From positions 62,001-126,000 of the forward strand of contig NW_026570402.1 of assembly GCF_019649055.1 (NCBI RefSeq): a DNA stretch of 64,000 bases. Direction: 5' to 3'. The DNA comes from Paramacrobiotus metropolitanus (Eukaryota > Tardigrada > Eutardigrada > Parachela > Macrobiotidae). Below the pieces are notes generated by a model. It was not told the DNA's origin. It was given only the letters and a program-made list of their open reading frames with translations, and did no database searches. Position numbers and translations under genes: made by a program. Positions 1 through 8,940 of the stretch are shown here, piece by piece (within the stretch, counting starts at the first letter, position 1; every line of letters begins with the position of its first letter).

Positions 1-1212
1 TTCAGTTTCATTAATTCGAAACTCAAGCACGGTAATAATACTTCCAATAGCGCGCTGAAAACTGGTGATATTGAAGAATATTTTAAAAAGGTTTGTAACC
101 CAACCCAGCTACCACCAGTCGATTGTGCTTGGATTAACAAACTCGAAAAGAAACCAGTGACTGTTAACTTTAATTCGTCTGATATCAAGCCATCCGATAT
201 CGAGTACATCTTGAAAGAAAAGAAGCTTTCATGTGGGTCTGGTCTCGATGGTTTAAACTATGTTTTTTTAAAACCGTTTCCGGTAATTCACAGATTTTTG
301 GCTTTTCTTTTTAATAAAATTTTGGCGTCAGGGAAACCGTGTAAGTCATAGCAGACAGGTAAGACTGTTCTTATACATAAGAAGGGCGATTTGAAATCGG
401 TTGAAAATTATCGTCCCATCACTTTAACCAGTTGTGTAGGTAAAATTTTCCACTCAGTTATTTCTAAACGGCTAATGTCTTTTTGCATAAAAAACGGTAT
501 TATCGATACGGATGTACAAAAGGGGTTCATAGAAGAAATGAATGGGTGCGGCGAACATTCGTTAAAACTTTTGAAACTGATCGAGCAGCAACGTACTGAA
601 AGACGTGCAATGCACGTCACCTGGCTCGATGTAGCCAATGCTTATGGCTCGGTAAGGAAAGAAGTCATGTTGGCTGCGTTAAAGCATTATGGCATTCCTG
701 ACGAAATTATTAATTACATTAATAATTATTACACTGGACTTTCTATTAAAATTCAAAATGACGATTCTTTTACCAGTGAAATTCCGTTTAACGTAGGTTT
801 GTTTCAGGGCGACACAATGAGCTGTGCGCTGTTTTTATTAATTTTTAACCCAATTTTGGAATTTATTGAAAATAACAGGAAGCACGGTATTGCTTTCGAT
901 AATTTACCCGACCATAAGCTTATCGCACTGAGTTTTGCCGATGACCTTACGTTAATCGTGCACAATAAATTAACTATGCAGCGCGTCTTGAACGACATCG
1001 ATAGCCGAATGAATTCACTGGGTTTGCAGCTCCAACCCAGTAAATGCAGAAGTTTTTCTTTAAAAAAAGGCGTTTCTACAGTTTCCGATTTTTCGATTAA
1101 AGGTCAGCGTATAACGAATATCTCTGAAGAACCGATGAAATTTTTGGGAACCTGGGTTTTTGAGAAGCAGCAAACAACTTCAGCTGGTGATAAGATATGC
1201 GAAAATTTTTGA
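1..1212 (+). pseudogene. Reverse transcriptase domain of the RLE retrotransposon, broken
   Basis: Frame 1 is open from the window edge to TAG at 349-351, and resumes at once in the same frame with the fingers motif (residues VLIHKKGD, then ENYRPITL). The palm motif FADD is encoded at about 931-942, preceded by AYGSVR and by GLFQGD, the usual RT blocks 3 to 5. The thumb motif FLGTW follows near 1141. The frame ends at 1210-1212, where a run of five T replaces an expected four; dropping one T restores a coding-like frame. It would have polymerised cDNA by target-primed reverse transcription. The stop and the frameshift make this copy non-functional. Confidence 0.85.
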
Positions 1213-2503
1213 TAATTTTCTACAGCGTATTGATAAATTGAATTTACGTGATACTTTTAAAATAAAAAATTTACAAAGACTATATGACATCGTGTGTCCG
1301 GTTTCTTCTTACGGTACATGATCTGACTCTGTCTGTTGGCAATAAGTTGGAAAGCAAAGTGAATAAATACATCAAAAAGTGGATTGGGTTGAATGATTCC
1401 GCGAATTGCGACTACTTCTATTCACCTGATGGCCTAGATCTAAAATCTGTTACTTCTATCTATTTGCAATCGCATGCAGCCTTTCTTGCGGATGCCATGT
1501 GTTCTACAGATCTTGTTGTTTCTACTACTGCATCTAAATCCTTGGAAAAATCTTGTTTGTCAGACACAGCTGTTGTTAACATTGTTAACGACACCGTAGA
1601 GGCAGGGAAGCAGGCAGGTGTATCAAAAGGGAAAATTAGGAAGTTGGTCAGCGCCAAAGTTCGCTCAGAAAGGACAACTAGGCGAGAAAATAGGTTAAGT
1701 ACTATTATTCAGCAGGGCGCGTGGAAGGCAGTCGCAGAAGCACAAGCATTGGATACGTTTTGGAAGTCAGTAATATACAACCTCCCAGAGAAGACTGTAT
1801 CCTTTATGGTTAAAGCGGCTCTTGACATTGCTCCTTCTTTCACTAATCTCTGTAAGTGGGGCATGTCTGTCTCACCTAAGTGTGATCTCTGTGGTGGTGA
1901 AAGCGGTACCCTTTGTCATATCCTTAATTGGTGTCCTATCGCTCTCTCTGGTGCACGCTTCACATGGCGACATAACAGTGTTCTGAAAGCTATTTTCGAC
2001 TGTTTTACCAGTGCGGCTAAGAATGGTAAGTGGGAGGTTCGTTGCGATCTTGACAGCGAGAGCTACGATCGTCATTCCACAACCATCCCAGCCGACATTC
2101 TTCCTACTACGCTTTATCCTGATTTAACATGTGTTAACCGAACCGAGAAGCGTATCATTTTAGCAGAGGTAACAGTCCCTTTTGAGTCTGACCAGGGATT
2201 CACCAATGCCGAAACGCGGAAGAAGGAGCGCTACTCCGGTCTATGCCGCGACTTGGACCTTGCGGGGTGGGCAGTCGAATACCACCACCTCCCAATCGGC
2301 TCTAGGGAATGATCCCCTCGAAAGCCGTGAATGCCATGCACCACATCGCCAATGCGGTAACCAACGGAGGGAAATGCCAGAAAGCCAAACAACTCCCTGA
2401 GTCACTCGCAGCTATCGCCCTTAGCTGCAGTTACGTTATTTTCTTGAATAAATCTAATGTTAACTGGGTAGTTCCGGGTCCAAGTGAATTGTTTGCGTAT
2501 TGA
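1211..2503 (+). pseudogene. Zinc knuckle and restriction-like endonuclease part of the retrotransposon, frameshifted
   Basis: The main open frame is 1284-2312. It contains a CX2CX8HX4C knuckle (CDLCGG...HILNWC) at about 1882-1935. Next comes a PD-(D/E)XK-type nuclease core: YPDLT at about 2118-2132, then LAEVTVPFE, then the downstream KKERYSG block. This pairing marks the restriction-like endonuclease of site-specific non-LTR elements, which nicks the target DNA. The link to the RT frame is broken near 1300-1340. The last 60-odd codons (GPSELFAY end, stop 2501-2503) sit in another frame after a slip near 2305. Confidence 0.8.
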
Positions 2504-3036
2504 TATGCTTTCGTTCATGTCCAGTCGACCTCAGCACGGTCGAAAACGATGCTGTCCCGTTATTCTCTGTACCGCACTTCTGATGTCGATAATTGCCTTG
2601 TGAGATGTTCTCCCCTTTTACCTTTATTGCGCATCCTAGTATCTAGCATAATATAAGATTACGGTTGCGACACAAAGTAATACAAAAAGGCGATTACGTG
2701 CGTAAGTGTCCGTGCTTTCCTTTTCCCACAAGAAAAATTTCTTTTTCCTCTTTGATTAAAGTTTTTAGCTAATTACCATCACATTTAGTACATTTAGTTT
2801 GAATTAGATGTGTGGGTTTTTGGTTTTCTGCATGGACCCCAGCGCGATCGCCTACCCTCCCATTTCTCTATATTCACTTATTCATATAATATTCGCAACC
2901 GTAAATCTTTTCATAGGAAGTACCGGAGGCCTGCGCGCCTTTTAATTTCCAGTAAAAATTATTGTAATAGGGAAACGAAGACGCAATAAAGGCTGTGTTT
3001 TTTTAATCACTAACTGTTACGTTACTCGAACGGCCC
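2504..3036. other. Spacer between retrotransposon and BTB gene 1; no gene seen
   Basis: This should hold the retrotransposon 3' UTR and the missing 3' exons of the adjacent minus-strand BTB gene. Neither the constant 136-nt BACK exon (block ANRREVLG) nor a terminal BTB exon is visible on either strand, so the gene's 3' end has been lost or displaced. Confidence 0.6.
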
Positions 3037-3040
3037 TTAC

Positions 3041-3896
3041 TTGTCCACTGCCGTATACACGATACTCTCGTTGACGGACAGAGATGGGCGCTGCAGAATC
3101 ATGATCAGACTGTCGTGTCCGATAGTGCTGAACTGCTCCAATCGCAGTACGGCCTCGCTGGAACCGTCCACGATCTCCAGGCACGCCTCCTTAATCGTGA
3201 CGTTATCAGGGCTCCAACGGTTGGCCTGTGGAGTGACGCAAATTAAAACACTTTTCATTTGTTAACTGAGTACGTAAATTTCATATAAATATTTTTATGC
3301 TAGGCGACCAGAACCAACATTTTCCAGCATGGTCAAGCAATTATCTGCATTCAGATGTTGGATGACGTAGGCGCAACAGGTGTCCAAAAGCAAGGGAAAG
3401 CCGAATTTGTCAGCGCAGTACAGAGTTGGAAAAACGTTTGCTTTGTTGATGCCATCCACCGAATCCGTGTACACATAACTGAGCAGGTTGGCGAACGCGT
3501 TGACAGGAATGTCCGGAAAGTAAACAACCAACGGACACGATCCAGGCACGCGGTCGCTAATGATCGAGTTGAATACATCGCTGCTGTTGCACAGAATATT
3601 CCTGCAAAAGCATCAACTGCAATGGAAACCCAACAAGAGAAAACACGCTGATCGTATGTTTACGATTTGTGTTTATCAGTTTGTAATTCCTTTTGCAAGG
3701 AAACATACTTGTGCGCGGGGAACGTTTTCTCAGTGCCAAATTGGCGTCCCACAGCGAACTTCACATCGCTGAGCTGTCCACTGGCCAGCATGCGCTTCAT
3801 GCGATCCAGCACTCCCACAGCGCCACGGCGTTCTGCGCTGGTAGTGGTGACACTGGCATGAGGCTTACTAGCCCCCGATTGCGGTTTTAAAGTCAT
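3041..3896 (-). pseudogene. BTB-BACK gene 1 (type I, BTBD1/2/6-like), 3'-truncated
   Basis: Exons are complement(3041-3225, 3319-3601, 3709-3896). Exon 1 encodes the N-terminal BTB motif DRMKRML...SDVKFAVGR...FPAHK and ends at donor GTATGT. Exon 2 encodes NSSDVFN, the conserved PDIP, SYVYTD and CADKFGF. Exon 3 encodes the start of BACK (NRWSP to TAVDK) and ends in an intact donor GTAAGG. Lengths match the intact paralogue at 54807-56840, but the 136-nt BACK exon and the last exon are absent downstream; the retrotransposon lies there instead. The ATG used by the paralogues reads GTG here (3912-3914), leaving an internal ATG at 3894-3896. BTBD proteins normally recruit substrates to Cullin-3 ligases; without its C-terminal half this copy is probably a pseudogene. 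Confidence 0.75.
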
Positions 3897-4071
3897 GGTA
3901 GAATCACTTACCACGAATGCAAACGCAGAACCCAGTCAGTTGACTTCTGAGAAACAAATTTTAGATCACCATTAGAATCACTTTGTAATTTTTACCTCCA
4001 TGCTTTCTGAAAATGAAAATTAATGAGTGTCGTGTGCAATATTGTTGATAGAGGGCGCCACAGACTGATGT

Positions 4072-4096
4072 CTAGCAAGCGTCTGCAGGCGGTCAT
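4072..4096. promoter_or_regulatory. Conserved upstream motif of type I BTB genes
   Basis: A block with core CTGCAGGCGGTCA lies about 180 bp upstream of the gene 1 start. Equivalents lie at 17513-17535 and 57078-57104 at similar distances upstream of the other two type I BTB genes, while most flanking sequence has diverged. It is probably a promoter element or part of a 5' UTR. Confidence 0.4.
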
Positions 4097-4227
4097 CGTG
4101 CCCGCTGTCCGCCAGTGCTGTGAAAAACCGACTTCCGGCTACCGGAAACGTATCGATGGTGAAATTTGAATAAACAAAGTGACGCAGATTTCACAGCAAC
4201 AGATTCAGCGATATTAATATTACACTG

Positions 4228-4325
4228 TAGGTACAAAGTGATCCAAGTCCTTAAAACCTTTAAAACCTTTAAAACCTTTAAACCTTTAAAAGATTTAAAA
4301 TTAGATTTGGACCACTTTGTACCTA
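4228..4325. repeat. Inverted repeat with a 9-bp tandem repeat in the loop
   Basis: Two 19-bp arms (4228-4246 and 4307-4325, one mismatch, core GGTACAAAGTG) enclose about four copies of CTTTAAAAC. It lies between BTB genes 1 and 2. It would form a stable hairpin and looks like a small foldback element; no coding role is seen. Confidence 0.7.
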
Positions 4326-4487
4326 CCCTCAGAACAGCACATAGTTCCGCCACCAACGCTTTTACAAAATGCTGGAACATGTTGGCCGAAATTAAACACA
4401 TGCTATACTGATATCGATGAATTTCATGGTCCATCAGTTGAAACAACCAACACGTTCGGCACAAATACAAATTAACAACCAATCAGT

Positions 4488-6937
4488 TCAATTCGAACCG
4501 GCGACATCCGGTGAACGCCTCCGCTTCGGAACGGAATCAGTCTTCCCGGTGCCGTTCTTCCTGGTCTTCTTCCATGCCATCACCTCCGGATGTCCTAAGT
4601 AAATCTGGTTGAATCCAACTCTGCGTTTCATGTATCCACCCGCCAGAGCGATCAGATGGCAGCCATGCTCCGCTCTGATGTACGTGCCTTCTCTATGATC
4701 GTAAAACACCGATTGACCGGAGTATAAGTAGTCGGCTGCGCGAACGATTTCCTCTTGATCTGGGTTTACTGTCATCAGGGTTTCGCCCTCATCATCATCG
4801 ACATTATGATCCTCGTCGTCATCGCTAGTGTCACGCAGATGCAGGCAGAGGAAGCCTGATCCACGCGTTCCCATCACCAGTGCAGGAAAGAACAAGCTAT
4901 AATCATTGTAAAATATTTTCTCCTGGTGCTGGAATTCCAAGTCGCGGACACGGATGACTGGAGGCCGGCGGGGATGCATGGGAAATCGTTGTTTGTCCTC
5001 GCGTATCTCTTTCAACGTTGATGCATCCAGCATTCCTCCCTTCGCACACAAATCGTTTATGTAATCGTAAAATTCTAACATACCGTATGATTAAAAACGT
5101 CAACAATTTTCACTACTTTTACGAAATTATGTACTAACCTAGTAATAATTTTCAATCGTACTAGTATATCAGGCAGCAGCGAATAGCAATTGCCTTTACA
5201 TAAATAATTCATTTTACTTTCAAATTTGAATTTTTATTGCTGGTATATGTCCGTCAGAAGCAAACGCTTCAATCGCCTTACTTCTGCAGACAATCCAGAA
5301 ATTTGCTTTTTGGTCAACAGAGGGAATCTGATCAGATAAAACTGATCTCCCAGAACCTCCCGCCGGTTGGCGGGTGAAGGCTCCAAATTGTCCCGAGTAC
5401 AGGCAGCCACCGCAAACCTACCAGAACAAACTTCACAAATCTGAAACACACGTCTAATTTCTACAAGGCTACAAGCTACCCTTAGTCTAACAACCAAAAG
5501 GTTTTTCAGTTACTCCGATCGACACTTATGAATTTCAATTGGGCGGACGGACCAGAAGTCACTGCCGGCTTTTTCTGCTGATATTTTTTTTCTCTGTATT
5601 TTTATGTACTCACCATAAATTCTAACTATAGATAGTTAAACTCGTGCACATTTCATTACACACTCCAATGACTTCATTATAAGAAGACAGTGAACCAGCG
5701 GCTTGCATTCTTTAATTACCTATCCACAGCCGCGTAAATGAGCGCCTCTTCGGCCAAGAAGGTGTCGCGTTCCAGAAGTGTACGCAGTGTGCTGGGCTGT
5801 AATTCCGTGAAGCGTTCCGATTTGAGAACTTCCTTACAGTGCACGTCCACGTAATGCAGACAGTTTTCGACAACACTATCGAGACCAACAGCCCACGCCA
5901 ACGCCTACACAGCAGTTCAGTAAAATACCAAGAGCGATAGTACAAGCATTAGCAGACCTACATTCTCCAGATGCACTAAATAGCGAGCAGGGTCGGCTTC
6001 CTTGCCGTTCCTCGACATGAGATCCCGCATGACGAATTCGAAGCAGATGTCAGCCAGCAGTGGCAAGTCGTATTTGTCGGCGCACTTCATCGTCGGAAAG
6101 ACATCCTCCATGGTCACGTTTTCGTTATCGACATAGATGTATCTATTGTGACGCACAATACAGAATTTAAGCCAATGAACCGTAGCTCATTTAGCAAACA
6201 AGATCCAAGCTTTCCAAGCTCATTTTTAATCTTTAGTCTTACTTGGCTTTCCAAGCTCATCTTTAATCATCCGAGAAAATTTTATCACAGTCATTACGCA
6301 ACTTCAGTTTTCGCTATAACTGTGTAAAACGTCGAAACATTAGTAAAGATACGTACTTCAGCATTTTTCGAAGCCTTCAGGAGGAATATCCGGAAGATCG
6401 ATAGCACCGTCGCATTTCTCAGGCAGACTTCCGTTAAACATGGCGTATAAGACATCGCTGGCGCTGCTCAGCACGAACCTGTTGAATAAATCGCCAAAAA
6501 GTGAATAAATAAATGAGCTACTTGTATTATATCGGACGCGACGTATGGACCACGTCTTTATGTGCGCTGTATGTAACGCTATTCCTGAACCCGAAAAAGC
6601 TAGTCCCGGCTGAGGAAAATCAAAAATTTCAGGGTTAGGTATATACCTAACCAAATTTCAGATATACCCAAAAAAAGCACAGACCGACAAAATTTATGCG
6701 CATTATTCTGTTTAGTTATGCAGGAGAGTGACGAGATCGTAGGAATGCGTCTAGAGGGCTAACATTAACGTACTTGTGGGCTTTGAAGATCTTCGCTGTG
6801 CCGAAATCTCGCCCCACGGCAAACTGCACATCGCTAAGATCACCACTCTCCAACATGTGCTTCATCCGCTGAGCGATCGAGTGAATCCTGCCTCGTGGGG
6901 TGCTGGGTCTGGACGGCTGCCGTGCAGTTTGTGCCAT
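4488..6937 (-). pseudogene. BTB-BACK gene 2 (type II), in-frame stop in exon 2
   Basis: Exons are complement(4488-5039, 5282-5417, 5720-5904, 5962-6142, 6357-6478, 6774-6937). Exon 1 (start ATG 6935-6937) gives the BTB N-terminus (RMKHMLESGDLSDVQF, AHK). Exon 2 gives LSSASDV and LPDIPPEGFE. Exon 3 gives RYIYVDNENV and CADKYDLP. Exons 4-5 give BACK (ALAWAVGLDSVVENC; the 136-nt exon with ANRREVLG). Exon 6 gives a C-terminal domain with an acidic tract (DDDEDHN) and IVRAADYL, ending in a lysine/arginine-rich tail. Exon 2 is 122 nt against 123 in the intact paralogue at 18121-21088. The missing base near GAAAAATGC throws TGA (6358-6360) into frame just before the donor. All splice sites otherwise look good, so the lesion may be recent; an assembly error is not excluded. 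Confidence 0.75.
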
Positions 6938-7239
6938 TTCGACACATGCGCAGTGGATGCTCTCCTAAGATTTTGAGTTTTGACAGCATAAATTATCGTG
7001 AGATTAAAACCTCTCAATGGCAGAGTAATAATAATTCTTAACGTAAGATTATCGAGAGTTAACAAGGATTCGCCATCACTGCTCATGCATAACAAAAAAT
7101 TCAAGTTGCAGATCGTCAGTTCGAAACGGCAAGATGTGAAAAATTACGAGTTTTATGACTCAGTGTTCGGACGAAGAACTGCTTTTTGACACTTTTTACA
7201 GAAAACGCAAAACTGAAGATTTTGTTCTGCTGCAGTGCA

Positions 7240-7350
7240 CACTGCACACCGGAAGTAGACCCTACTCAAACCATCGCCCGCATAAGGTGGAGTTTATCAG
7301 GAATGCGCACCTAGGCAACCACCCGTGAATGCCTTTCTGTATGATGGAAC
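7240..7350. promoter_or_regulatory. Conserved block upstream of type II BTB genes
   Basis: The stretch with CACACCGGAAGT and CGCCCGCATAAG, about 300-400 bp upstream of BTB gene 2, recurs upstream of gene 3 (15084-15200) and, more diverged, gene 5 (21365-21470). It has no long open frame. Preservation against diverged flanks suggests a shared promoter or 5' leader of type II genes. Confidence 0.45.
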
Positions 7351-7592
7351 GTTTTCCATTATTCGGCAACAACCAGCCCGCGTTCTAATAAGCCGGCGTA
7401 GGTGCCAACTGCCAAGTGCATGCATACAAAAAAATGAACCTCTGTAACTTAAGTGCGTCTGTAGATTATTCAGCAATAATGTCCGCTCGAAGTGGCGGTG
7501 CGATAAAGAATGTATTCCGCAAATAATAATCTGTAAGGCGCAGTACGTAATGGCTGCCTTTCTTAGTTAACTAGTACTTCCGAGGCTTATTG

Positions 7593-7750
7593 TTACGGTA
7601 AAGCTGATCGGTTTGGTAGCCGAAATTTGCTGTAAAAACAAGCTAATTTCAGACAACACGGCACCGCTGCATTACGGTAAAGCTGATCGGTTTGGTAGCC
7701 GAAATTTGCTGTAAAAACAAGCTAATTTCAGACAACACGGCACCGCTGCA
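7593..7750. repeat. Perfect tandem duplication, 2 x 79 bp
   Basis: Bases 7593-7671 are repeated at 7672-7750 (both begin TTACGGTAAAGCTG and end CACCGCTGCA). No difference was seen between the copies, so the duplication is recent or an assembly artefact. No gene is visible in it. Confidence 0.9.
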
Positions 7751-8214
7751 CGGACAAGAAAACCATTACCGGAAAAAATGCGAATTTTTCAAGTCTGCCA
7801 GCTGGAAATATCGACTGCAGCGCGTCACCGTTAACTTATTCCATAAGCGCTTAGATTTACGACGCAAGCCTTTATGGAAGGTGCTTTCTGACTTTCCACA
7901 TGGTAACAAATGGAAACTAGTTGGGACGCTCGAAGCAACACTTCTAACAACGATGTAATGGTTATTGGTTACAAATAAAACTGATACGTAAGTACAAATG
8001 TACAATAACCGATTTAATTCATAATAACTGATTTCATGCATTAACAGTTTTGACTCTTGCCTGGATACGGTTAAATGGGCGGATTTAAAATGGACTAAGC
8101 GTTTCCTTCAACTTTATGTCGAGCATTACTGTTTGCTGTAAAACTTGTTGTCTTGATTTGCGATGTTTTACATGTAAGGCGGTCACTGATGCGAGAGGCC
8201 TTTCTTCCATGTTA

Positions 8215-8325
8215 GTCTATGACCTCGTGCAGGACATCCCTGATTGTTGTAGACAATCAACAATCAGGGATGTCCTGCACGTTAGGCAAACAAACTTATT
8301 AAACAAACAAGCAAACAAACAATAG
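8215..8325. repeat. Short interspersed repeat copy containing a 24-bp perfect palindrome
   Basis: Arms 8226-8249 and 8258-8281 are exact inverse complements around an 8-nt loop (arm core GCAGGACATCCCTGATT). The sequence around them (ACCTCGTGCAGG, TTGTAGAC, then an AAACAAACAAA-type tail) matches related copies at 11880-12012, about 47180-47285 and 57398-57541. This looks like a SINE-type or MITE-type family with an A-rich 3' tail; no RNA polymerase III boxes were confirmed. Confidence 0.6.
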
Positions 8326-8384
8326 AACCGATATCAATGATATCAATATCAATAGCAAAGCAGTCCGCGCGCATCCCGGTTTAG

Positions 8385-8560
8385 GAATTTCAAAGGGACT
8401 TATCCAAGAAACTTGCGATCGGCCACACTGCACTCCCGGATCACCTCGGGCATCAATCCGGATCGTCGAAATCAACAACCATTTCCCGGCGATCCACTTC
8501 AGCACGTGCTTACTATCGCGCCGCATGCAGTTCGCTCAACTTGGTACTATAGCCGCGGAT
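8385..8560 (-). pseudogene. Relic of a type I BTB last exon
   Basis: Read on the minus strand, this stretch aligns with the end of BTB gene 4. MRRDSKHV matches MSRDDKHV, and the tail has SQVSWISPF and a terminal PKPG. The tail resembles the relic at 21960-22140 (SQVAWISP, PKPG) more than gene 4, so both derive from one lost BTB paralogue. No upstream BTB exons remain beside it. Confidence 0.5.
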
Positions 8561-8890
8561 CCCACGCAATGCACCCCCTGCATATATATCCCCCTATTAA
8601 TAACATTTATATGGAAAGACAGTTTCATATGTTTCGGATGAGTGGCTCACAGATAACAGCATATGATTCACGAGTGCACATGTCGGTTCATGGAAATCGC
8701 TTACAGCGCTGACTGATAACGCCTGGGCAGTTATAATTTTGTCTCGTTCGTTACGAATTTTATCATGGTTTGGCAAATTTTGTTCGGAAAATACAAGAAC
8801 TAATTCCAGCTGACAATTACCTGTCGGCACTTAGCTTCTACACATAAACCAACATGTTTATGTGCACACGCTCAGTTCTAAGCACTTTAT

Positions 8891-8940
8891 ATAATGTTAT
8901 GTATTACAATTAAATATAATGTTATGTATTACAATTAAAT
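8891..8940. repeat. Tandem duplication, 2 x 25 bp
   Basis: ATAATGTTATGTATTACAAT plus TAAAT occurs twice head to tail. It is AT-rich and non-coding. Confidence 0.9.

Larger units (their letters stand above)
1..2503 (+). mobile_element. Non-LTR retrotransposon (RLE class, R2/NeSL-like), 5'-truncated by the window edge and decayed
   Basis: The span reads as one former polyprotein in the order reverse transcriptase, CCHC zinc knuckle, restriction-like endonuclease. That order is characteristic of RLE-bearing non-LTR elements such as the R2, NeSL and Utopia groups. The 5' part lies outside the window. The reading frame changes at about 1205-1210, again between 1300 and 1340, and again at about 2305, and an in-frame TAG lies at 349-351, so the copy is dead. 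The C-terminal tail continues in a different frame to a stop at 2501-2503. No poly(A) tail or target-site duplication was recognised after it, so the true 3' end is uncertain. Confidence 0.85.

Noticed and set aside
3041-3890. Plus-strand frames opposite BTB exons
   Set aside because: They mirror the minus-strand BTB exons, which carry the recognisable domain and splice signals.
4093-4482. 129-codon minus-strand frame with KVLKVLKVL repeats
   Set aside because: The repetitive peptide is just the translation of the CTTTAAAAC tandem repeat inside a hairpin element.
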